From Asparagopsis taxiformis (taxonomy: Eukaryota > Rhodophyta > Florideophyceae > Bonnemaisoniales > Bonnemaisoniaceae), in contig JALQPE010001699.1 of the NCBI GenBank assembly GCA_030407315.1, positions 78,342-142,341 on the forward strand: a stretch of DNA of 64,000 nucleotides, in the 5' to 3' direction. The notes beneath the pieces were generated by a model. The model saw nothing but the letters and a program-made list of their open reading frames with translations, had not been told where the DNA came from and made no database searches. Position 1 is the first letter of the stretch, and every line of letters begins with the position of its first letter. This document shows, one piece after another, positions 10,701 to 18,930 of the stretch. A program made the translations under genes and the position numbers.

Positions 10701-11674
10701 CCGTCGATCACGGTCACGTTCGCATTGGCATGGAATTTGCCATTCTGGAACAGACGCGTGTCGGCGGACAAATGCGTGTTCTGCGACCTCAGCACCGTCA
10801 CAGTGATACGCGAAGAGCTCACATACCCCACCGCCAACATATTGTTGCGCAGGTCCTCCACGTGGTCTTCTTTGACATCGCGAAGGGTCACGGCCGGTTC
10901 CACTAGCTGCCTCACCAACACAGTCGCTCCTTCTCCGACGTAATCCGACGTCACAAACTTGGGCACCATAATTTGCGTCCCCTGCTGCTCACGAATGCTT
11001 TCCGCCACCTCCGGTTCGTCGTCCACCTCGGTTACGTCCTGCGTAGTAGCTTCGGTGACGTTGGAGCGAGCAGGGTGCTTCGTGCCTCCACTGGAGGCTC
11101 TGGCAGAGCGAGCAGGGCGCTTCGTGCCTCCCGAAACCGGGACGGAGCGTGCTGGATGCTTCGTACCCCCCGAACCAGTGATTTCGCCTGCTGGACCGGT
11201 ACTGGGCATCCGTCCCGAGCTGGCCTGGTTCGTCGCTGCGTTGAAGTTTGACGCTGCAGCAGGGGTACGAATGTCGCTAGAGCCATCCTCCGCAGCGGGG
11301 CGCATCATCCGAGTATCCCAAGGGTAAAACGCCGCGGCGTATGCTCCACCCATCGTCTCCGGCGGTCCCTCGGCGCCATCAAACATGTACGGGAACGGGA
11401 GGTCCTTGAACTTGTCCTTAGTCGCAATGTTGCGCACGACGATATAGTCGGCCTCGTCGGTTTCCGGCAGCTTGTGGTTGTGCAGCGTGCGCGGAAGGCC
11501 AACATCGCCACCAGCAGTGCTCACCGAAGCCGTCCCAATATGCACAGCCGCACCGTCCACGTCCGCAAACAAGTCGACATCGACGCCGCGCTTGAGTCCG
11601 CGCGACTCCGCTGACGCGCTCACTTGATCGCCGCAAACCGTTGAAAACAAACTGCTGAAATGCGTATCCGCCAT
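7742..11674 (-). CDS. ParB-like nuclease domain fused to 2-oxoglutarate/Fe(II) dioxygenase-like domain
   Basis: One uninterrupted frame of 1310 residues from the ATG at 11674, which sits in a strong ACCATGG context; the frame is open for 61 codons further up, but that start is less likely. The N-terminal 230 residues are low-complexity and contain three spaced copies of GGTK(H/R)PARS (about 168-205). Residues about 250-380 contain VIDGLHRLNAM (DGLHR at 324-328), matching the DGxHR core of ParB/sulfiredoxin-fold proteins. A basic cluster (KKKTKARRKRRP, about 620) may be a nuclear localisation signal, followed by an acidic linker. Near the C terminus is a double-stranded beta-helix iron site: H1100-N-D1102, a CPGSH turn, VQHAGAG with H1174, and R1190 as a possible 2-oxoglutarate ligand. 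The dioxygenase part resembles phytanoyl-CoA-hydroxylase-like folds more than TET/JBP. The substrate is unknown; a nucleic acid or chromatin protein is inferred from the fusion and neighbour. R1 repeats flank it on both sides. Confidence 0.75.
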   Translation of the reverse strand: MADTHFSSLFSTVCGDQVSASAESRGLKRGVDVDLFADVDGAAVHIGTASVSTAGGDVGLPRTLHNHKLPETDEADYIVVRNIATKDKFKDLPFPYMFDGAEGPPETMGGAYAAAFYPWDTRMMRPAAEDGSSDIRTPAAASNFNAATNQASSGRMPSTGPAGEITGSGGTKHPARSVPVSGGTKRPARSARASSGGTKHPARSNVTEATTQDVTEVDDEPEVAESIREQQGTQIMVPKFVTSDYVGEGATVLVRQLVEPAVTLRDVKEDHVEDLRNNMLAVGYVSSSRITVTVLRSQNTHLSADTRLFQNGKFHANANVTVIDGLHRLNAMHSIADDFTRLTRMHRTKLPQEANRLRWVTQPLDVYYLRRKDDSDLQPHEIIHKSAESNHTTGTQLTERSLVRILSSIQQFIRTIAVANNVENAGDLRESDVIRTLFEAQFMGMMNSTNTARRWTRLAIATLKHPVLDDVLRELNNSERRNEIGITHLDHKIVRELLEENFVFVLRGLSEYLNPAHGGRPDGRFDVNDFYTYVRRVTAIANSLYAAFGRPKSIMRKSFLSTEMAIGSVKQPKELQWHLTNAIAMYRGDDRSSEVRMRRRTTRLQDLETNLKEFFNPTLKKKTKARRKRRPSAANVRLTHKKQRNVEHEPASHGIRRRSQRLRSTGSTRLEEEEPVVVQQSAGEEEQAVVDKPTDQQQATASGDEVDEDSARSPDSAVEIVPQDNQRAGATPSNQESVHTASDEEDKQGADEGQVESKGVREVTITFTVPEGVEVDEDGYIVRDSPSEDDLLFDDRMPSLPDDFEDRAEGHHLAQRPADVIASVRVGCLPPIELRLLLESVEIDEEGREVRYLKQVAMDPVFEGLHIPEEHRARVLFEIDHVYPMFFAAWKMAAKAMCEPTSTFLPSRLDFAQVARMSTSWKDSYEAGTGMAYFHNCRTEINERGYTVMHNFADVSYLDASDKFPFDLGLMEEIPNQELFRYFLGTWEGEQVHKDPGNRQLWSPIVNTGDDETDEKNRNEGRARFTSTRHCLVDYAENDETHIDRFKFVTRRALLDVWLGILVRLTGLEECGLPGEKLVMPASGGRFLITGKGCPRQVPHNDFPVPPRDRKDQLPGYFVIANGDDPFPIWVCPGSHKYVFSKALELDMYAKTMKLKKVIVPPRSVFIGHGHVQHAGAGHVDRVVSHTTTRYHTYFRNASYPIPDNVSFGFIRRLGFEEEVIANAPRRSARQSQPAPVNVRHKTVVPIPVKKDGRPKTGQLRMMRMKTTEPRKDVMHTPSVAPVVPLLPGQPGYLVHYHSEDEEEEQFSDG

Positions 11675-11954
11675 GGTTGTTGAGTTGGAAAGGAAAAGAG
11701 ATGGTTGACGTTGACGTATTCGAGTGATGTGGATGGTATGTTTCACGTTAAGTTGAAGAATGGTCGTGAACGCCAATCGCTGGAAATAATAACACAATAC
11801 AACCGAAATTTTGTTAGGTACACACCTATCGTGACCGCTGGAATGCAAGACAGGCAATCGAGATGTGAGTGTCCGTTCAGAACGGGCCCGAGTCGGGCTC
11901 TCGAAACCTGACGAGGTGGCGTGAAGCAGGCAGTGTCCTTGATGTGTAATGTGT

Positions 11955-13170
11955 TAAAATTACAGCTGTCAAGCTAGGCGGCTTTTGGGGCGGCTGCGAG
12001 CACCCCTTTATCCGGGGAACACCCTGATTTGAGTTAAAATTTGGGCTATTCTCAAAAACATGCACATGTGAACATGTTTTTGAGATGGGGGTGTGCCGTA
12101 CGGCACAATCGACCCGCCCAAATCGTTGATTTTTGCAAGATTTTTTGTGCCCGAAATTTTAGAATTTCTGGGCTGGCCAGCAGTGCATCTGAGATGGACA
12201 TCCACCGGACGTCCATTTCAGGTTGGTCGTGTGCTGCCTACATCCACGCATTGCAGCAACTAAGCAGGCGGGTTCACTACTAATATAAAGTGCACGGAAT
12301 ATGAGTAACGTGATGGGTGAGTAGTGTTTCTGTTGAGGGAGTAAGGCGGGACCATGATGAAACACGGAAGAAGATTTCTCCCTAGCATAACTTAGGCTTG
12401 AAGCCTGCAATCGGCCCATCTTCCGGCGCCATTTAGCCTCACAGTTAGTGCTTACAGAAGCCAGTGATGACCCCGCTCGGGGCGGCGGCCGGTTCCTGGG
12501 GCCGTTGTGGCCAAATTAGACACCCTGATTTGAATTAAAATTTGGGCTATTCTCAAAAACATGCACATGTGAACATGTTTTTGAAATGGGGGTGTGCCGT
12601 ACGGCACAAACGACCCGCTGAAATCGTTGATTTTTTACAATTTTTTTGTGCCCGAAATTTTAGAATTTCCGGGCTGGCCAGCAGTGCAATCGAGCTGGAC
12701 ATCCACCGGACGTGCATTTCAGGTTGGTCGTGAGAGAGTGGGGTGGGACCATGATGGAACAAGGACCAAGACCTGTCCCTGGCGTATTGAGCCTGAAATT
12801 GACCCTTTGTCAGACGCCATTTAGCCTTACAGTTAGTGCTTACAGAAGCCAGTGACAACCCCACTCGGGGCGGCGGTCGGTTCCTGGGGCCGTTGTGGCC
12901 AAATTAGACACCCTGATTTGAATTAAAATTTGGGCTATTCTCAAAAACATGCACATGTGAACATGTTTTTGAGATGGGGGTGTGCCGTACGGCACAATCG
13001 ACCCGCTGAAATCGATGTTTTTTGCAATATTTTTTCTGCCCTGAATTGTAGAATTTCTGGGCTGGACAGCAATGCAACTGAGCTGGACATCCACCGGGCG
13101 TCCATTTCAACTTGGTCTTGTATTTTGCATCTGCACGCATAACAGCAACCAAGCAGTCAGGTTCACTGCT
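11955..13170 (+). repeat. R1 repeat array, central copies (forward)
   Basis: Three R1 core units begin near 12020, 12513 and 12901 (the last two 388 bp apart), each with the GTGCCGTACGGCAC palindrome (12093-12106, 12594-12607, 12982-12995) and a CCACCGG(A/G)CGT box; GGACGTCC is intact only in the first. The units are joined by a spacer reading CTTACAG...GAAGCCAGTGA and GTTCCTGGGGCCGTTGTGG. The left tip (AATTACAGCTGTCAAGCTAGGC, near 11957) recurs in inverted orientation at about 18740-18755. The array separates the 5' end of the ParB-like gene from the 3' end of the methyltransferase gene. Confidence 0.8.
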
Positions 13171-13337
13171 CGGACGAAGTGCACCTAGAGTGTGAACGAT
13201 TGGTTTTTGACAGGCGAGTACTGCCGAATAGGTTTCACCCTGGACTAATGGTGGCTGGACATTCTGCATTATATGATATACTTCAACTCTGGAACGTAGC
13301 TTTATTTGTAGTCGAAATGAAAACATCTTTCGTGACC

Positions 13338-16300
13338 CTAATTCCATGCTCTAAACGCTGTCCCATAATGAACGTAGAGCTCCTGCCCCGGACGGATATC
13401 GCGGATTGCACGTACTACAATGATCTTCGGATTTTCTAGGTCCTTCGCCTTGAGCTTCTTCCCCGTCGAACCGCTGCTGTAGTTCTCGACAAACTCGACG
13501 TTGGCCATCCGCCTGGTGTCTTCCGCCGGAGTGTCCTCACCTCGCAAATACCGCGGGTCGTTGATGAACTGCGCCGAACAGAACGGAGCCGGAACAATCC
13601 AAATTGGATGCTCGATGTTTTCGTCGTCCTCCGCTGTTGCATACAGCTTGATAGCATACATCAAGAATGTTTCCTTCGTTATCGCCATGTGACCCTCTCC
13701 GTACGCGAACCTCATCGACTCCTTGCTCATATCAGAGTACACAACAGTTCCGTAGTATGCACATACTTCGTCACCAACATTAAATGTCTGTTCAGCGAAG
13801 AGCCCTCTTCCTGCATTTGGATGCTTAATCAGCGATGGTCGAACGCTCAATTTTTTCGCAACACAATCGTGTGCCCGCATCACGCGAGGGTTTTCAGTTT
13901 GCAACCAGCGGCGCAGGGAAGGTGGCCAATAATGTACCGGTTTCTCCATGTGCTCGCGCGACGCAATCGACTCTGGGCACAGCTGCCAGAGGTACTGCCG
14001 AATATATTTCGGGAACCTCTGGTACAGGGGAAGGCCAGGTGGGGGTTCGATGATCCTGCGTTCCCTCTGCGTACGCATCGTGACAGAGGGGGACGCCAAG
14101 AACTTCTCAGCACTCTGTTTCGCTTCTGTCGTGACCCTCATGTCAGTGTTGTTTGAAAGAATTACACGTGACATGACTGCACACAGCTTTGGAAGCGATC
14201 GTACCACACACAATTTGTCCATGTCACTGCCGACGAAAACACGGTGCTCAGGCAAGCTCATAGCTGCTTTTCCCGTTGCGAAAGTGCCAGAGAATGGATC
14301 GACAACAATATCACCAGGCTGTGAATGCTGGCTGATCAACTCCATCATGAGAGCGACGCTCTTCTGCTCTGCACGAACTCTGACCGTAGCACCGGTTGTG
14401 CTCCTTGTTCGCCACACCATCTCATTCGAATCGATGGCGGGCATATTGATGGTGACGTTGCACCACGCCGGGTACGTGCCGTCCATGTATCCGTGGTTCC
14501 TATAGGCCACCATCTCGCTTCCGGTCTTGAACGGAACACCTCGCTTCCAGAAGTGGATAGCGACCTCTGCCATGTTCATGCGTTGGTACCTCTTCCGCCC
14601 CGGCATTTGATAGAGGTGCCCAGGTAGTCGGACAAACAACAGAGGTACCTCGTCAACGAAGAAAACTGAATTCCGAACGACGTCCTCCTCCTCCTCGTCC
14701 TCCTCCTCATCCGCACTTTCTTCGCCACTGTGCTGCGATGCTTCGGAGTCCGAATTCATGGACGTAACCTCTTCTTCATCCGACCCGTCATCACTGGCAG
14801 CAGTATCGGTTGGGCCTTCTGACTGCGGTCCTTTGTACGTTTCCAAGTAATGGAACCATTCGTAGAACTGCAAAACCGAGCAGAACACGATGCCGTGGCC
14901 ACCGGGGCGCAACAGCTCGTCAAACACTTCGATGCTAGCCTGCATATCTTCTGCAGTTAGCCTGTCGTACGAAGAGTTGGAATCGTTCCTCTTACGACGA
15001 ACATTGTAGGGCGGATCAGTCAGAATGAGCTGAACGTTGCCCGTGATGGGCACGTGTTCTCGGCTCTCGTCGGCACTGACCAAATCTTCGAAAGGGACGT
15101 CGTACACCCGGCAATACTGACTCATTTTCGAAAGAAAGTCCTTTGCGAGAGCCTGCCCTTCACTTTCCTGCTCTTCTGTCGCATGGGGTGACGGTGACGG
15201 GGGAGACGGCCCTTGGGCAGTAAGACTGGTCCTCCCAGGTCCAAGTTGAAGCCTGGTTGTGTGTCTTGTCGACGGAACCAAACCTCTCCCTCCTGTGTTG
15301 CGACGAGTGGGAGTGTCATCAACCGGCTTGGGGACCTTTTCTGCGTCCGCGGCTTGTGGTGCCGGGCGGAGGACAGCCATAACGTCTTCGTCGAGGGTGT
15401 CAAAATACGCTGGCAGCTTGTCCGGATTTCCGCTTGAGAAGTATATTTCCAGTGCCCCCCAGCGGTCGGACTCCGGCCAGGTGTACAGGTCCGGGTTGAC
15501 GATAAGAAACTGCAACCGGTCGAAGAACTTCCTCACAAGGTCCCTAAATGCACTGTGCTGCGCACTGGTTCTTGTCTCTACTTTTCCACCATATCCATCA
15601 GGATGAGATAGGGGAGCTTTGTTGTGGTAGAGATCTAGCTTCTGCTCCATCGGTGCGAATAGACCTTCATCGAGCACGTCAAACCAATGCTCACTGCTGT
15701 CGAAAATGATGTACGGCGCCATCAACTCTTCGAAGCTGGAAAACTTTGCGGCGTAGGCCACATCGGTCCAAGCATGGTATAAAACTTGAACCACGTAACA
15801 AGCTCGATTAGTGCTTTTCCGATGGGCTGGGACGCGTGCGGCTTCGTTCCCCTCTTCGGCCGCATCTCCTATTCGGCGACGCGGCAGGTTCTTGTTGTGA
15901 TTTCGGATGATAGACAACGCTTGGAAATACATCAATACCTCGAACGTTTCCGGTGGAGCAAGAACGAAGGCGCTTGGTTCCCCGCGCTGCGGCGCCTGTA
16001 GTGGCGAAGGAAGCATGTTACATCCAATAAGGAAGGTCTGCGGCACGATCCCAGAAAGGATGCAGTGCTCAACCCATTGCCCGATACGCTCATCCTGTCT
16101 TGAAAACTCGGCAATGGGTAATGCCAGACGAACAATCTGCTTGGCTCGCTCAACGTTCATCTCTGCCATGACGATTTCGGCAACATCCGCCTCGACTCCA
16201 GCATTCTTCGAACGACCGCTGAAGGACATGCTGAGTCGACCTTGCAGCGCCACAAATTGTTCTTCCGTGCCCTGCGCAACCCAAGCGCCAAGGTCCGCGT

Positions 16301-16535
16301 ATGTGAAACCTCCCGGCTTGTCCGTCAAGTCTGCGAAACTTGAGTGGGCGAATAAATCCAGCAAGAGGCGGAGGAAGTCTTTGCCAGCGAGAGTAGTTTC
16401 GCGGGCGGCGCGACCTACGTTTCGACGTGTACCCATGTCACTAGAATCCTCCCAAGGGCTAGCGGGTTCGCGCAGAATTGGCACGGTTGCGTCGTCAACG
16501 ATCGGATTGCTGTTGCGCCTGCGCTTATTCGTCAT
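13338..16535 (-). CDS. DNA (adenine/N4-cytosine) methyltransferase fused to SET domain
   Basis: One uninterrupted frame of 1065 residues from the ATG at 16535; the frame is open 86 codons further up, but the MTNKRRR start gives a sensible basic N terminus. Residues 1-400 match nothing I know. Residues about 480-800 form a Rossmann methyltransferase: LILTDPPYNV (DPPY 507-510, motif IV) precedes VVDPFSGTFATGKA (746-755, motif I, SAM binding). DPPY is the signature of exocyclic-amino methyltransferases (N6-adenine or N4-cytosine), and the IV-before-I order matches the beta class. A highly acidic insert (about 570-620) separates the motifs. Residues about 901-1065 form a SET lysine methyltransferase domain: NAGRGLFAEQ (908-917), FINDPR (990-995), NVEF (1012-1015) and GQELYVHYG with the expected catalytic Tyr 1057. 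The likely role is joint DNA and histone methylation in the nucleus. No stop or frameshift is visible. Confidence 0.82.
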   Translation of the reverse strand: MTNKRRRNSNPIVDDATVPILREPASPWEDSSDMGTRRNVGRAARETTLAGKDFLRLLLDLFAHSSFADLTDKPGGFTYADLGAWVAQGTEEQFVALQGRLSMSFSGRSKNAGVEADVAEIVMAEMNVERAKQIVRLALPIAEFSRQDERIGQWVEHCILSGIVPQTFLIGCNMLPSPLQAPQRGEPSAFVLAPPETFEVLMYFQALSIIRNHNKNLPRRRIGDAAEEGNEAARVPAHRKSTNRACYVVQVLYHAWTDVAYAAKFSSFEELMAPYIIFDSSEHWFDVLDEGLFAPMEQKLDLYHNKAPLSHPDGYGGKVETRTSAQHSAFRDLVRKFFDRLQFLIVNPDLYTWPESDRWGALEIYFSSGNPDKLPAYFDTLDEDVMAVLRPAPQAADAEKVPKPVDDTPTRRNTGGRGLVPSTRHTTRLQLGPGRTSLTAQGPSPPSPSPHATEEQESEGQALAKDFLSKMSQYCRVYDVPFEDLVSADESREHVPITGNVQLILTDPPYNVRRKRNDSNSSYDRLTAEDMQASIEVFDELLRPGGHGIVFCSVLQFYEWFHYLETYKGPQSEGPTDTAASDDGSDEEEVTSMNSDSEASQHSGEESADEEEDEEEEDVVRNSVFFVDEVPLLFVRLPGHLYQMPGRKRYQRMNMAEVAIHFWKRGVPFKTGSEMVAYRNHGYMDGTYPAWCNVTINMPAIDSNEMVWRTRSTTGATVRVRAEQKSVALMMELISQHSQPGDIVVDPFSGTFATGKAAMSLPEHRVFVGSDMDKLCVVRSLPKLCAVMSRVILSNNTDMRVTTEAKQSAEKFLASPSVTMRTQRERRIIEPPPGLPLYQRFPKYIRQYLWQLCPESIASREHMEKPVHYWPPSLRRWLQTENPRVMRAHDCVAKKLSVRPSLIKHPNAGRGLFAEQTFNVGDEVCAYYGTVVYSDMSKESMRFAYGEGHMAITKETFLMYAIKLYATAEDDENIEHPIWIVPAPFCSAQFINDPRYLRGEDTPAEDTRRMANVEFVENYSSGSTGKKLKAKDLENPKIIVVRAIRDIRPGQELYVHYGTAFRAWN

Positions 16536-16849
16536 AATGGAATGAGTGGAAAATTCGGTACAGGATGGCGACCGCTCGGCGAGACAGTCAAATTTGACGA
16601 CGTATCTCGTGACGTTTGCACTCTTTCGTGAGGAACACTGGTTGATATCGAACGGAACAGAGTATACGGGTACACAGCACTGGAAAGGTCTTGAAACCCG
16701 TAACCGGTGTAGGTAATAAGTTGTGACGGATACGTGGTAGAGAAAAAATTTTAAAAAGATTGTGATTCCCTGCCTTTGAGTGTTGTACTGCAAGGCCGCC
16801 AGTCACATAGGTTGACACAGGTGCCTCACGCTTACCAGGTGAGCGACAT

Positions 16850-17045
16850 CCGGACGGCCACTGGACGTGGGGATGTCCGACTCAGATGCATTGCTGGCCA
16901 GCCCAGAAATTCTACAATTTCGGGCAGAAAAAATATTGCAAAAAACATCGATTTCGGCGGTCGATTGTGCCGTACGGCACACCCCCATCTCAAAAACATG
17001 TTCACATGTGCATGTTTTTGAGAATAGCCCAAATTTTAATTCAAA
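16850..17045 (-). repeat. R1 repeat, reverse copy upstream of methyltransferase gene
   Basis: One R1 core in the opposite orientation to the copies at 6.9-13.2 kb, with the palindrome GTGCCGTACGGCAC at 16967-16980. The GGACGTCC end is degraded (GGACGTGGGGATGTCC). It lies about 310 bp upstream of the methyltransferase start codon. Confidence 0.8.
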
Positions 17046-17317
17046 GCAGGATGCAGATATTCGTCTTCTACCATTGTCAGAACACATTCGTATAACCACA
17101 TTTGGAGAACCTGAGCCCAGAGCTATCGGTTTTGGCGGGAGCTAAGCCATATCTCATATAATCAGTAACTACTTCCCGCCAGCTGAGTGGTGGAACCCCT
17201 GCTATTTCTACCAACGAGACATACGGGGTGTCAACTCGGCAATCGTATATGATTTGGGTGCTAAATTTATTCAAGAGACGAATGGGCTTCGAAAAGGAGC
17301 CCAACTACGTCTACTTG
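17046..17317. other. Short intergenic stretch, nothing seen
   Basis: No ORF, repeat or RNA gene that I can support. Confidence 0.4.
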
Positions 17318-17690
17318 TGATCCATGGGTATAGGACTATTCTATTCTTCTCCAGGCTTCCACCGTAGCCGCCTCCTCCGCCTCCGTTAATGGAAAGAATA
17401 TCCGAACCGCACCTCAACATGTTCTTCATGTGATCCATGGGTACTGACATCTCACATGCTCTCCAGGCTTCCACCGTAGCCGCCTCCTCCGCCTCCGTTA
17501 ATGGCAACAATATCCAAACTGGACCTCTACATGTTTTTCTTGTGATCCATGGGTACTGACATCTCACATGTTCTCCAGGCTTCCTCCAAAGCCGCCACCT
17601 CCACCTCCGTTAATGGAAAGAATACCCGAACCGCAGGCTTCCTCCATAGCCGCCTCCACCTCCGTTAATGGCAAAAACATCTCACCGGGC
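17318..17690. repeat. Tandem repeat, about 112-bp unit, 3+ copies
   Basis: Units starting with TGATCCATGGGTA occur at 17318, 17431 and 17543, each containing CTCCAGGCTTCC, GCCGCCTCC and CTCCGTTAATGG. A partial fourth copy of the GCCGCCTCC...GTTAATGG core ends near 17690. The reverse strand would give glycine-rich peptides, but no gene structure supports translation. Confidence 0.75.
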
Positions 17691-18134
17691 TGAAAACGGA
17701 CGGACGACATTGGGTTCGTTCCGCTGCGTAGACGTTTAGAATCTTGTTAGAAAAAAGTAAACGAAAGAGAATGACATCTCATCTCTGTCGCAATATGTTC
17801 CATTTTCAAGTTCTCGGGTTCCACACCCATCAAGGCCTGGATCGAACCCTCTTCGATGGATAGGACAAATAGTGGAAGGCTTTTAAGCCTGTGACCAAGC
17901 GGCTATTGATTGGTTGGAGGAAGGAAATTACAGAGGAAATTTAGCTGAGTACGGTGCTCGCGATAGCTGTTAGGTTAAAGTCAAATATGTGTTTCGATTA
18001 TTTTTCGTACGAAAATGTCTTGCAAAAGACGATGCTTTGTCGTTCTCCTGGAGGGAGTCCGTTGCATTGCACTCAATTCGAGAGCATCGTCATGAAGGAG
18101 AGGATTCTTTCTGCTTGTTAGAATCGGTTTAGAG
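17691..18134. other. Intergenic stretch, no gene seen
   Basis: No supportable ORF or repeat. Short ORFs extending into R1 on the minus strand are repeat by-products. Confidence 0.4.
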
Positions 18135-18755
18135 CACATAGCTAATGCATTACTGGCCAGCCCAGAAATTGTAGAATTTCGGGCAGCAAAAATATTGTAA
18201 AAAACCTTGATTTGGGCGGCCGATTGTGCCGTACGGCACACCCCCATTTCAAAAACATGTTCACATGTGCATGTTTTTGAGAATAGCCCAAATTTTAATT
18301 CAAATCAGGGTGTCTAATTTGGCCACAACGGCCCCAGGAACCGACCGCCGCCCCGAGCGGGGTCATCACTGGCTTCTGTAAGCACCAACTGTAAGGCTAA
18401 ATGGCGTCTGACGAAGGGTCAATTTCAGGCTCAATACGCCAGGGACAGGTCTTGGTCCTTGTTCCATCATGGTCCCGCCCCGCTCTCTCACGACCAACCT
18501 GAAATGGACGTCCGGTGGATGTCCAGCTCGATTGCATTGCTGGCCAGCCCAGAAATTCTAAAATTTCGGGCACAAAAAAATATTGCAAAAAACATCGATT
18601 TGGGCGGTCGATTGTGCCGTACGGCACACCCCCATCTCAAAAACATGTTCACATGTGCATGTTTTTGAGAATAGCCCAAATTTTAATTCAAATCAGGACG
18701 TCTTCCGGACATAGGGGTGCTCGCGGCCTAGCTCGACAGCTGTAATTGTACCTCA
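18135..18755 (-). repeat. R1 repeat array, right copies (reverse)
   Basis: Two R1 cores in reverse orientation, with palindromes at 18226-18239 and 18614-18627 and an intact TGGACGTCCGGTGGATGTCC box at 18504-18523. The right tip (CGAGCACCCC/AGCTCGACAGCTGTAATT in inverse sense, to about 18755) matches the left tip of the central array near 11957. The pair therefore forms inverted outer ends about 6.8 kb apart around the methyltransferase-SET gene. The tip is about 175 bp upstream of the next gene. Confidence 0.8.
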
Positions 18756-18930
18756 TTAAATACTGTTGATGACTGCCTACCGTATACAATCTGGGCTGTT
18801 GGCGTATTATCCGGTACTTGACCTGACCTGAACGTTCATCGCAGACCGTTGTGGTTACCGACACTATACAGCAATCTTTTTTGTATCTCGTGCAACTCAA
18901 TCGTTCCATCGCTTCCGGGAAAGCTTCATT

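Noticed and set aside
7742..11674. TET/JBP-type dioxygenase
   Set aside because: The iron site and CPGSH...VQHAGAG spacing resemble phytanoyl-CoA-hydroxylase-like enzymes; the TET/JBP signature was not seen.
7256..18679. Recurring 60-100-residue ORFs such as MGYSQKHAHVNMFLRWGCAV
   Set aside because: They occur on both strands at every R1 copy because the DNA repeats. Copies differ by frame-breaking changes and no start context is conserved.
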